A stretch of 64,000 bases of DNA from NCBI RefSeq assembly GCF_001613425.1, contig NZ_BDCI01000035.1, positions 1 to 64,000 on the forward strand. The letters run 5' to 3'. Below the pieces are notes generated by a model that was not told the origin of the DNA, made no database searches, and worked only from the letters and a program-made list of their open reading frames with translations. Positions 7,642-15,562 of the stretch are shown in pieces (position 1 is the first letter of the stretch; the number at the start of each line of letters is the position of its first letter). The translations under genes and the position numbers were made by a program. The stretch comes from Nocardia vulneris (lineage in GTDB: Bacteria > Actinomycetota > Actinomycetes > Mycobacteriales > Mycobacteriaceae).

Positions 7642-9126
7642 TCATCGTTCGGCGGCACCGTGTGCGCGCCGGGGCAGGCAGAACATCAAGGCCCACAGCA
7701 CAATCAAGGCCCCGCCGACCCACCACAGCACGCCGGTGAACGCGTCGCGGTTGAGCGCGCCCGTGGGTGCGCCGCCGGTAACGGCGAAGAACACCGGACC
7801 GGACAGCGCGATACCCACGGCGTAGCCCAGCTGGAGCGCGGTGTTGAACAGCCCCGAGGCCGAACCGGCGCGTGCGTGCGGAACCTGCGCCAGGCTCAGG
7901 TCCGCGATCGGTCCACCGAGCAGTCCGAAGCCGAACCCGAGCAGCACCACGGGGACCGCCATCGCGAGAACGGTCACCTCGGCTTGCCCGCTACTGATCT
8001 GGATCCCGTAGGCCGCGATCGCGGCGAGGGCGATCAGTGCCCCGGCTTGCGGCAGGCGGCGCGCGAAGCGTCCGGCGGTCTTCGTCGCGGTCATCGCACC
8101 GGCCAGCTCGCCGAGGGCGAGCACCGTGAAGGCCAGGGCTGCCGTCAGCGGGCTCATGCCCAGGCCGTGCTGCAGGTACAGGCTCCAGGTCAGGAACAGC
8201 AGCCCGCACAGCAAGGCCATCGTCAACTGCGCGGACAGACCACCGGAGAACTGCCTGTCCTCGAACAGCGACAGCGCAACCAGCGGCGAATCGTACCGTC
8301 GGCGCTGCTGGTGCCGGAGGAAGACGCCGAGCATCAGCCCGCCGCCGGCGAGCATGGCGAAACACCACAGCGGCCAGCCGTGGGTGTGCCCCTCGGTGAG
8401 CGGGAAGACGATCAGCACCATCGCGATCGCCGACAGCAGCACCCCGGCGAGGTCGAGGCGGTCGGCCTTCGCCGCGGTCGACTCGATGACGAACTTCCGT
8501 CCGAGAACGAGCACGGCGAGGCCGACGGGCACGTTGATCAAGAAGATCGGTCGCCAGGACAACCCGAACAGGTCGGCCTCGGTGAGCACGCCGCCCAGCA
8601 CCGGACCCACGACGCTGCCCATCGACAGGATGGCCCCGTAGAGACCGAACGCCCGGCTGCGGTTCGCACCGTCGAAGGTGACGTGCAGAGTCGCCAGGAC
8701 CTGCGGGATCATCACGGCCGCAGCACCGCCCTGGAGTAAGCGGGCGGCGATCAGCATGCCGGGCCCGGCCGCGAGGCCGCACAGCAGCGAGGCCAGGGTG
8801 AACCCGGCGGTGCCGAGCAGGAAGACCCTGCGCCGGCCGTAGAGATCACCGAGCCTGCCACCGGTGATCAGGCCGAGCGCGAAGGTCAGCGCGTAGCCCG
8901 CGGTCAGCCACTGCACCACGGCCGGTCCGGTGCCGAGCGAGCGTTGCAGCGTGGGCATGACCGTCAGGACGACCGAATCGTCGAGGATGCTCATCAGTTC
9001 GCCGGTCAGCACGACCGCGAGGGCGATCCTGGCGGCCGTCGTCATCGTCGGCCCCGGGCCGGATGCGGCATGGGCCGCAGGTTCAGGGGTGTGTTCGGGC
9101 TCGTCGTCGAGCGCGGCGGAATTCAT
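7642..9126 (-). CDS. DHA2 family MFS drug efflux transporter
   Basis: About 494 residues with 14 predicted membrane segments, the DHA2 pattern. LDDSVVLTVMPTLQRSLG in the first helix and GRLGDLYGRRRVFLLG between helices 2 and 3 are family signatures, as is the helix-5 antiporter motif region near GPVLGGVLTEA. It exports drugs against protons. AGGAGAGTTCCGCC precedes this ATG; longer in-frame starts are proline-rich and unlikely. It is a single gene, convergent with tetR. Confidence 0.9.
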   Translation of the reverse strand: MNSAALDDEPEHTPEPAAHAASGPGPTMTTAARIALAVVLTGELMSILDDSVVLTVMPTLQRSLGTGPAVVQWLTAGYALTFALGLITGGRLGDLYGRRRVFLLGTAGFTLASLLCGLAAGPGMLIAARLLQGGAAAVMIPQVLATLHVTFDGANRSRAFGLYGAILSMGSVVGPVLGGVLTEADLFGLSWRPIFLINVPVGLAVLVLGRKFVIESTAAKADRLDLAGVLLSAIAMVLIVFPLTEGHTHGWPLWCFAMLAGGGLMLGVFLRHQQRRRYDSPLVALSLFEDRQFSGGLSAQLTMALLCGLLFLTWSLYLQHGLGMSPLTAALAFTVLALGELAGAMTATKTAGRFARRLPQAGALIALAAIAAYGIQISSGQAEVTVLAMAVPVVLLGFGFGLLGGPIADLSLAQVPHARAGSASGLFNTALQLGYAVGIALSGPVFFAVTGGAPTGALNRDAFTGVLWWVGGALIVLWALMFCLPRRAHGAAER

Positions 9127-9384
9127 GGCGGAACTCTCCTGGTTCAGGAATCGGGGAGCTCGCCGTCGATTAGGACCGGACCATACGAAACCCGGAGCAG
9201 TCGGCAGAGCTGCACCCGGAAAACAGGGATGGGGTGACACAACTCAGGCCAGCGCGCATCCGCCCGCACACGTTCACAAATAAGGACGTGCGGGACCACG
9301 GACGGCTACATGGCCTGGGATATAAGTCACCACCTCGAATCCACTACAGAAGCAACAGGAAGTCCGCGCCACGATACGGCATGG

Positions 9385-9978
9385 TCACTCCCCGGCCAAC
9401 CAGGCGTGGCCCGCTGCGCGGAGGGTGCGCTCCCGGTCGCTGAAGCGGGTCGGGTATGTGCCGGTCACCGGGACTCCGCTGCGTTCGAGCAGATAGGCCA
9501 GCGCCGCGTATTCGCGGGGGTGGCGACGGGCGAGGGCCTCGGCATCGATGTGCTCCGCGCCGTCGACACCGAAGGGATAGGTGAATCCGCCCAGGTCGTA
9601 GACGGAGTCGCGATGTGCGATGCGCCAGACGCCGTCGTCGCGGCGCACGCGATCGAGGAAGCGGTTGTGGATCGTCGCGCCGAGACCGCACTCGCGGTGG
9701 TCGGCCAGCAGGATCGCGTTGGTCTCGACGAACGCGCGATCGCCCGCGAATTCGATGGCCGGGGAACCGATGAAGTGCTTGTTGCGCAACGGGCCGCCGC
9801 TGAGACGACGAGAGCCGTCGATGAAATCGCGGGCGCTGCCGGAGAACCACAGGATGGTCAGGGTCGCGTCCACGTGGAACAGCCCGGCCAGTTCCGCCCA
9901 TTGCTCCCGGTCGCGATGGATCCAGCCCGACATCAGCTCACCGATCGCCAGACGGTCGGCGACGCGATCTTCGATCAT
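9385..9978 (-). CDS. SnoaL-like (NTF2 fold) protein
   Basis: The 197-residue protein has the SnoaL_4 pattern: RLAIGELMSGWIHRDREQWAELAGLFHVDATLTILWFSGS at the N-terminus and a later strand pair GVWRIAHRDSVYDLGGF. NTF2-like proteins of this type include ring hydroxylase small subunits, dehydratases and polyketide cyclases; the activity is undefined here. It is divergent from a broken AraC gene, and an 18-bp direct repeat lies between them. Confidence 0.75.
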   Translation of the reverse strand: MIEDRVADRLAIGELMSGWIHRDREQWAELAGLFHVDATLTILWFSGSARDFIDGSRRLSGGPLRNKHFIGSPAIEFAGDRAFVETNAILLADHRECGLGATIHNRFLDRVRRDDGVWRIAHRDSVYDLGGFTYPFGVDGAEHIDAEALARRHPREYAALAYLLERSGVPVTGTYPTRFSDRERTLRAAGHAWLAGE

Positions 9979-10003
9979 GTCCGAAATCTCCTTTCAGTGG
10001 CCT

Positions 10004-10039
10004 AACCAATGTCGCCCTCGAAACCAATGTCGCCCTCGA
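10004..10039. repeat. Two tandem 18-bp repeats in the snoaL/araC intergenic region
   Basis: The unit AACCAATGTCGCCCTCGA occurs twice in perfect tandem. AraC regulators usually bind tandem direct repeats, so this may be the operator of the adjacent araC. The second unit also forms the small inverted repeat CGCCCT-CGA-AGGGCG. Confidence 0.6.
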
Positions 10040-10111
10040 AGGGCGTGGCCTGCCACCGCCATCCGGACAGCGGATTCCGGATTCCCGCCAAGATCGGCGG
10101 CACCATGGGGT

Positions 10112-10903
10112 GTGCCCCGACACCGCCAGATCCCGTGGTTCGGCTACGACGACATCCAGGGTCGCTGGGCACTGGTGCACGGCGAGGGCATCGCAGCGCA
10201 TTCGCATGCGCAGGGTCAGCTGCTGTACGCGGCCAGCGGGGTGCTGGCCACCACCACCGCAGGCGGCACCTGGGTCTCCCCCACGAACCGGATCTCCTGG
10301 ACCCCACCGCATTTCGAGCACTATCACCGCGCCTACGGCGACACCGAGATCAGCATCCTCGAGGTGCCCGCAGCGCTGTGTGCCGCGCTCCCCCCGCATC
10401 CGAGCGTGTTCGCGGTGTCCGGGCTGCTGCGCGAGGCGATGTTGAAGCTCACCGGCGGCAGCACACTGCGGCCGGCGGTCGCGGACCGGCTGCTGCGCGT
10501 GATCGTCGACGAGTTGACCGAACGCCCCGAACAGGCACTGCATTTGCCCGAACCGGTCGACGACCGACTGCGCGCGGTGACCGACCGGCTGCACGCCGAT
10601 CCGGCCTCCCCCGCCACGCTCGAAGAACTGGACGAGCCGTCGGCGCGAGCGAGCGCACCCTCAGCCGCCTGTTCCGAGCCGAGCTGGGCATGAGCTTCCA
10701 CCAGTGGCGCACGCTGCTGCGCGTACAGTACGCCCTGGTGCATCTCGTGCACGGCCATTCGGTCACCGAGATCGCCGTCCGCTGCGGCTGGTCCAATCCC
10801 ACCAGCTTCATCGAGGCCTTCACCGCAATCATCGGCCAGACCCCGGGGCCGCTATCAGGCCGATCTGCGGCACCCGCGGGAGACCAGCGGGCACACGCCC
10901 TAG
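10112..10903 (+). pseudogene. AraC family regulator broken by two frameshifts
   Basis: From the GTG, one frame encodes a cupin-type sensor domain (WALVHGEGIAAHSHAQGQLL onward) up to LEELDEP near 10635. The DNA-binding part continues in a second frame as GRAVGASERTLSRLFRAELG and WSNPTSFIEAFTAIIGQTPG, the two AraC helix-turn-helices. Near 10849 the frame changes again to give the natural ending GRYQADLRHPRE. One base seems lost near 10635 and one gained near 10849. The gene is either a recent pseudogene or two sequencing errors. The neighbouring SnoaL gene is its likely target. Confidence 0.75.
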
Positions 10904-11112
10904 CCGCCCACGAGGCGGGCAGCGTAGTCCACCGTGCACGGAGTCAGTCGCTACTGCGCCTGCCATTGTGAACATGGCACTGCCATGGTTGCGAGGAGGA
11001 GCCGCGCCGAGCGATTGTGCTGTTAGCTTGTAAACCGTTCGGCGACAACAGAGTTTGTTGCCGGGCCAATTCACGATTGGCGACGGGGAGTCGCCTTGGG
11101 AGGGAAAGAACT

Positions 11113-11373
11113 GTGTTCAAACGTATTGCCGTCAGCGCTGCGATCGCGGTCTGTGCCGCCGGACTCGGTCTCGGGATGAGCGAGGCATCGGCAGCCCCGG
11201 TTACCGATGTAGCGCAAAGCGGATCGATGTTCTTCGCCGCCTCGTGCGCCGGCCGGGAAATCCCCGGGTACCGATGCGTGAACTGCCCCCCGAATGCGGG
11301 AGGAGCCTGCACGTACGAGCGGATCCCCCCGACGAAGGGTGGGCCCAAGTCCGGACGTAGCAACGGCAAGTAG
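11113..11373 (+). CDS. Small secreted four-cysteine protein
   Basis: The 86-residue product has a clear signal peptide (KR, then AVSAAIAVCAAGLGLGMSEASA, probable cleavage after ASA). The mature peptide of about 58 residues has four cysteines in about 26 residues (SC-AGREIPGYR-C-VN-C-PPNAGGA-C) and a basic tail. It should be exported and disulfide-bonded. GGGAGGGAAAGAACT precedes the GTG, and a small hairpin (GGCGAC-GGGGA-GTCGCC, 11079-11095) sits next to that site. I do not recognise the family. Confidence 0.65.
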   Translation: MFKRIAVSAAIAVCAAGLGLGMSEASAAPVTDVAQSGSMFFAASCAGREIPGYRCVNCPPNAGGACTYERIPPTKGGPKSGRSNGK

Positions 11374-11804
11374 TCCGGCAAGGTGCAGAGGTAGCCACCG
11401 CGCGCGGTAACGACGCGGCCTCTGTGCACAACGCGGCGAGCGGGACTGCTCACAGGCGGTCCCGCTCGCAAACCAATCGTCATCACCATTCGCCGCCGTC
11501 GGTGACCCGGGCGTGCACGTAGCGCCGGATCCCGCCTCCACCGGCAGTCCTCGCCGTCGTCGCCAGATTCCGCCTCCTGCGCCGCCGCCGGCAGTCCTCG
11601 TCTTCGTCGCCTGCGCCCGGCCGCGACCGCCGAGGCTGACTGGCCCCGCCCGAACCTATTGCGGCACAGGGCAATCAAGCCCGGCTCGAGAACGCCGAGC
11701 AAGCATCACCGAGACCAATAGGTACGGTTTTTTGATAGCCATTTACCGGATGCGCTGATTTAGGTACCCTCGACGCCAGGGGAGCTCAAACGGGGGGTGA
11801 TCCG
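11374..11804. other. Gene-free leader of the secreted toxin cluster
   Basis: No gene is seen. The first part holds imperfect copies of a CCGGCAGTCCTCGCCGTCGT-like stretch. The last 100 nt are unusually AT-rich for this genome (around GTACGGTTTTTTGATAGCC) and probably hold the promoter of the genes that follow. Confidence 0.45.
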
Positions 11805-12176
11805 ATGGCTCAGGGTTCGACGGTACGGGTCCGTCCGGAGGACTTGGCGACGCTCGCCGATCGGTGTATCGACCTTGCCATCGGCCTGACCTCAGCGATC
11901 AGCGATTCGGCGGGCGGTCTGACCGTCGCGCCGAGAGACGCGGGAGATACCGACGGCGGCTACAAGACCACGGCGGCGCACGCACCTTGTGTCGAGGCCG
12001 CGCACGACGCGATCGAGTCGCTCGCGGCCGTGCTCGAAGCCGATGCCGAGGGCTTGATGCTGTTCGCCTTCGCCATCTCCGACGCGGACGAGACCTCGGC
12101 ACAAGCCATGTTGGCCAGTTCCTCGGCGCCGACCGGCCCGCGGCGGCCGCCACCACCACCGCCCGCGCCGCGATGA
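11805..12176 (+). CDS. ESX-type (DUF2580/EspC-like) small helical protein
   Basis: The 123-residue product is short and helical with the pattern of ESX secretion-associated proteins: VRVRPEDLATLADRCIDLAIGL at the start, a second amphipathic helix with AAHDAIESLAAVLEADAEGL, and a proline-rich tail. GGGGGGTGATCC precedes the ATG. It lies 15 nt upstream of the WXG/RTX/M91 gene. The likely role is a co-secreted partner or chaperone that presents the large protein to a type VII system encoded elsewhere. Confidence 0.65.
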   Translation: MAQGSTVRVRPEDLATLADRCIDLAIGLTSAISDSAGGLTVAPRDAGDTDGGYKTTAAHAPCVEAAHDAIESLAAVLEADAEGLMLFAFAISDADETSAQAMLASSSAPTGPRRPPPPPPAPR

Positions 12177-12191
12177 CGAGAAGGGATTCGA

Positions 12192-13961
12192 ATGGCAGAG
12201 GGGCGTTGGCAGTTATGGCACGATGCCGCATCGCTCGACGATGCGGCACGGAAGTGGACGACGCTCGCCGATCGAGTTCAGGCGACCGCGGATCGGCTGA
12301 TCGCCGAATCCAAAAACGTCGTCGCCGAATGGCAAGGTCAGTCCGCCGAGTCGTACCAAGCGCACCGCGGTCGAGTAGTCGCCGAGTTCGACGCCGCCTA
12401 TGACATTGCGGTGAAAGTGTCCGCAGGAGTGCAGTTCATCGCCGCATCCGTGCGCATTGCGCAGGGCCAGCTCGACCAGTCCTGGGCCACCGTCTCGCAC
12501 ATTCCGCATTCGGGTAGTCCGTCAGGTGCAGTCAGGTTCGAGCCGCGCGACGACACCGAGGCCGAACTGGTCCGTGCCGCGGGCATCCGCGCCACGGAGA
12601 TCCGCGCGGGCCTCGACAGCAGTCTGGGCGGAGACCGACAGACGCTGATCGACGCCACCGCGCAATGGCAGGCGATCAGCGCCGCCTTCGAGCCGATCAC
12701 CCAGAATGGCGCCGACCCGTTCACGCTGCCCGAGGACATCGATACCGTCGGGGTCATCACGGTGGGCAACAAAACCTATATCAACACCGGGGCGGGCAAC
12801 GACGAAATCACGATCGGCGATGACCCGTTCAGCGACGGAACCCTGGTCACCATCAACGGAAAATCATATGTCGTCCCCAAGGGCCAGGAGATCGTTGTTC
12901 GGACCGGCGCGGGTGACGACCGCGTCAACGTGCCCGCGGGAACCCAGGTGAACTTCACGGTCCTGGGCGGCAGCGGTGCCGACCGGATCAAGACCGGCGC
13001 CGGAGCCGACCGCGTGCTCGGCGGCCGCGACGACGACGAGATCGAAACGGGCGCCGGCCGCGACGCCGTCCTCGCCGGGCTCGGGCGCGATTACGTCGAC
13101 GGACAGGGCGATGACGACCTGCTCAGCGGCGGCGCGGGCAACGACACCGTGTACGGGCTCGGCGGCAACGATCGGCTCCTGGGCGGGCGTGGCCAGGACT
13201 ATCTCGAAGGCGGGACCGGCGACGACACCGTCGTCGGGGGCGACGGCAACGACATCATGTCGGGTGGACGCGACAACGATGCCCTGTTCGGCGGAGCCGG
13301 AAACGATACGTCCTATGCCGGAGCAGGACTGGACTCTACCCACGGCGGCACCGGCATCGACACGACGTACCAGGAGTCCGGCGATCGCTCGGACGCAGGC
13401 ACCGAGAACATCGTGACGGTGCAGCTCTCCAACGAGGCCCGGTTCATCGCGATCGAAGGGTCGCCGGAGTTCGTGACCAGGGCCGAGGCCGATCTGGAAA
13501 TGCTGCGGTCCTCGCCGGCCGGTCAGCAGATGCTGACCGAAATGCAACGCGCGCACGACAACTCGGGATTCCTCGGCATCGGCAGGGAAAACCTGACGAT
13601 CACCGAGTACCCGGACAGCGACAACAGCACCGCGCCCATTCCCCACCTCGGCAACAACAAAATCGAATACTCACCACGGATGGACTCCATCAACGACGGC
13701 CCGCCCGTAGCGATCCTCTACCACGAGATGGCCCACGTCTACGACTACATGACCGGCAACTTCGATGAGACCCCGTACACCGGAGCGGACTCGCTCGATC
13801 ACCAGCAAAGGCAAGGAGAACGAGTTGCCGTCGGCCTACCGGTCGATCACGACCACGATCCGAACACCCCGGAAATCATCGACCCCGACCATCGGATCGA
13901 GCTGACCGAGAACGGGTTGCGCAGGGAGCTGGGTGCGCCGAACCGTGACCATTACAGATAA
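12192..13961 (+). CDS. WXG100-like/RTX/M91 metallopeptidase polymorphic toxin
   Basis: The 589-residue protein has three parts. Residues 1-100 are a helical hairpin with the WXG motif at W47-Q-G49, the head of type VII substrates. Residues about 200-395 are hemolysin-type calcium-binding (RTX) nonapeptides such as GGAGNDTVY and GGRGQDYLE, about 14 copies. Residues about 415-589 are an M91 (effector, NleC-like) zinc peptidase: LYHEMAHVYD with HEMAH at 511-515, RVAVGLP, and the family's C-terminal LTENGLRRELG. RTX proteins fold on meeting extracellular calcium, so the peptidase may stay inactive in the producer. GAAGGGATTCGA precedes the ATG. I infer a secreted protease toxin; the target is unknown. 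Confidence 0.8.
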   Translation: MAEGRWQLWHDAASLDDAARKWTTLADRVQATADRLIAESKNVVAEWQGQSAESYQAHRGRVVAEFDAAYDIAVKVSAGVQFIAASVRIAQGQLDQSWATVSHIPHSGSPSGAVRFEPRDDTEAELVRAAGIRATEIRAGLDSSLGGDRQTLIDATAQWQAISAAFEPITQNGADPFTLPEDIDTVGVITVGNKTYINTGAGNDEITIGDDPFSDGTLVTINGKSYVVPKGQEIVVRTGAGDDRVNVPAGTQVNFTVLGGSGADRIKTGAGADRVLGGRDDDEIETGAGRDAVLAGLGRDYVDGQGDDDLLSGGAGNDTVYGLGGNDRLLGGRGQDYLEGGTGDDTVVGGDGNDIMSGGRDNDALFGGAGNDTSYAGAGLDSTHGGTGIDTTYQESGDRSDAGTENIVTVQLSNEARFIAIEGSPEFVTRAEADLEMLRSSPAGQQMLTEMQRAHDNSGFLGIGRENLTITEYPDSDNSTAPIPHLGNNKIEYSPRMDSINDGPPVAILYHEMAHVYDYMTGNFDETPYTGADSLDHQQRQGERVAVGLPVDHDHDPNTPEIIDPDHRIELTENGLRRELGAPNRDHYR

Positions 13962-14619
13962 CAGCCGGGTCGAAAGATTCGGGGCCGGCCTGCGGGCCTG
14001 CGCTTCGATCGCTTTCTGCGCAATGCTTCTCATCGCTTGCCGAACGACGACGAATACCGGCGGAGGAGGCGAGCCCGACCATGTGGCCGGTGGCGCCGTG
14101 ATTCCGGTTGGGGTGACGTTCGACGCCGAGGTGACGGTCACCGGCGCGGACCTCGCGGTTACCTGGCGTGTCGACAATCGGAGCAGCCAGGAGCTGATAG
14201 TCCCGACGCTCGTTTCGCACGAAGGCAAGGTGCCGCAGGGGGACGCCTATATCGTCCCGGCCGGCAACACCATCGAAATCGCCCAGCGACTCTTCGACTG
14301 GCCCGACGAAGTTCAGGAATTGGCGGTGCCGCCGTCCGTGGGCATACTGCGCGTTCACCCCGGCAGCACAGAATCACGAACCATCCGGATCCCCCGCCCG
14401 TTGACCGCCTACCACCCTTTCGGGGGCGGCTTCGACGACGGTCCACCCGGACTTCCGTCCGCCCCGGCGGGCATTGTCTTCTGCCTCGGCGTCGTGCCGG
14501 AGCCATACCCGCCAGCGCTGGGACTCCGCACGGTGAACGGCGTCGAGATCGCGACCCACGGGCAGGTTTCCTACACCCGGCAACACCGCTTCTGCACAGA
14601 GCCGGTGGCTTTCCGATGA
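13933..14619 (+). CDS. Putative lipoprotein, candidate immunity protein
   Basis: The 228-residue product has a type II signal: basic residues, the hydrophobic stretch ASIAFCAMLLIAC with lipobox LIAC, then a Gly-rich linker. The mature part looks like beta-sandwich (VTFDAEVTVTGADLAVTWRV). It overlaps the toxin gene by 29 nt, with GGGAG inside the toxin coding sequence before the GTG, so translation is probably coupled. An outer-surface protein made with a secreted protease suggests immunity. A GTG at 13945 is an alternative start. No family is recognised. Confidence 0.6.
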   Translation: MRRTVTITDNSRVERFGAGLRACASIAFCAMLLIACRTTTNTGGGGEPDHVAGGAVIPVGVTFDAEVTVTGADLAVTWRVDNRSSQELIVPTLVSHEGKVPQGDAYIVPAGNTIEIAQRLFDWPDEVQELAVPPSVGILRVHPGSTESRTIRIPRPLTAYHPFGGGFDDGPPGLPSAPAGIVFCLGVVPEPYPPALGLRTVNGVEIATHGQVSYTRQHRFCTEPVAFR

Positions 14620-14649
14620 TCGACCCCACCCTGCGACGATCGAGAGCGG

Positions 14650-14823
14650 GCTCGTGACGACTGCACCCCAGCCGTTCGCGAACGTCACCATCATCCGGCA
14701 GTCGATGATGCCTCGACCCTTGCATGCGCGGTCGGCGGCTCGGATGGTGTCGGCTTCCGTCGGGTGGTTGACCGAAAACGCGTCCATCTTCGCTGTCAGA
14801 GAATGGCAGGCTTCCGCGACCAT
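14650..14823 (-). pseudogene. Possible DUF4189-like remnant
   Basis: A minus-strand frame reads HPTEADTIRAADRACKGRG then CRMMVTFANGWGAVV, close to the DUF4189 core (YPTxAxAxxAALxxC followed by CRVVVxFxNGCGA). The signal peptide and other domain parts are missing and the expected cysteine before GA is tryptophan. It is probably a decayed end of a secreted DUF4189 protein. The match is by eye only. Confidence 0.35.
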
Positions 14824-14827
14824 GCCG

Positions 14828-14847
14828 GACCGATCGGTCCATTATGG
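14828..14847 (+). promoter_or_regulatory. TetR operator copy in front of tetR
   Basis: GACCGATCGGTCCATTATGG matches the motif found twice in front of the SDR gene at 15499-15540. Its core, GGACCGATCGGTCC, is a perfect 14-bp palindrome. It overlaps the probable tetR promoter, which fits autorepression. Confidence 0.6.
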
Positions 14848-14861
14848 GTAGTATCGGGCTT

Positions 14862-15452
14862 GTGCCACGTCCCCGACAGTTCGATGAAGAGCGCGTGCTG
14901 TCGGCCGTGCAGGCGGCATTTTGGGACAACGGATATGCGGGCACATCGCTCGAAGATCTCCTGGCGGCCAGCGGGCTCGGCAAGGGGAGCTTGTACGGGG
15001 CGTTCGGAGACAAGAAGAGCCTGTTCTTGCGCGTGCTGCGCATGTATGACGAGGCCAATGATCAAATGCTGCGCGACTGGCTCGAACAAGCCGAGCGCGG
15101 TATCGATGTCGTCCGGAGTTTCGTGACCGGACCCGCCGCTGATCCCAGTGGCGAGCAAGCCCGTCGAGGTTGCCTGCTCGCCAACACCGCGATGGAACTT
15201 TCGGCTAGTGCTGCCGAGGTGGCCGCAGAGGCCCGGCGCAGCTACGCCTCGACCACTGCCGTGCTGACCGACGCGATACGCCGAGCGCAGCGCGAGGGCG
15301 ACGTCGCCGCCCGGCTCGACCCGGAACTCACCGCCCGCGCGGTGCTGGCCGGCCAGCTCGGGCTGATCGTGCTCGGTCGAGTTAGTCCGGATCCGGCCGC
15401 GTTGTCGACCTTGGCCGAGGCTCTGCTCGACGGCCTGCTACCCAAGGACTGA
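14862..15452 (+). CDS. TetR family repressor of the downstream SDR gene
   Basis: The 196-residue protein has a TetR helix-turn-helix at about 8-55 (GYAGTSLEDLLAASGLGKGSLYGAFGDK) and a ligand domain ending in the LxGLxVLGR pattern of the AcrR/TetR_C group. The GTG start gives the family's usual VPRPRQFDEERVL; an ATG 18 nt upstream is possible. The same operator motif occurs in front of this gene and the SDR gene 110 nt downstream, so it likely controls both. Confidence 0.88.
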   Translation: MPRPRQFDEERVLSAVQAAFWDNGYAGTSLEDLLAASGLGKGSLYGAFGDKKSLFLRVLRMYDEANDQMLRDWLEQAERGIDVVRSFVTGPAADPSGEQARRGCLLANTAMELSASAAEVAAEARRSYASTTAVLTDAIRRAQREGDVAARLDPELTARAVLAGQLGLIVLGRVSPDPAALSTLAEALLDGLLPKD

Positions 15453-15493
15453 GCACGCCTGCCACAGTGACGCACAGCACAGCGCCACCCAGG

Positions 15494-15545
15494 TTCTTGA
15501 CCGTTCAGTCCATATAGGGAAGGTTATGGACCACACGGTCAAGAA
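15494..15545. promoter_or_regulatory. Double inverted operator in front of the SDR gene
   Basis: Two copies of the motif GACCGTTCAGTCCATATAGG (15499-15518, plus; 15521-15540, minus) face each other. Together they give an 11-bp outer inverted repeat, TTCTTGACCGT/ACGGTCAAGAA, and an inner repeat GTCCATA/TATGGAC. The third copy lies before tetR. The arrangement suggests two TetR dimers binding side by side. Confidence 0.65.
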
Positions 15546-15562
15546 TGTGGATAGGAGCTGAC

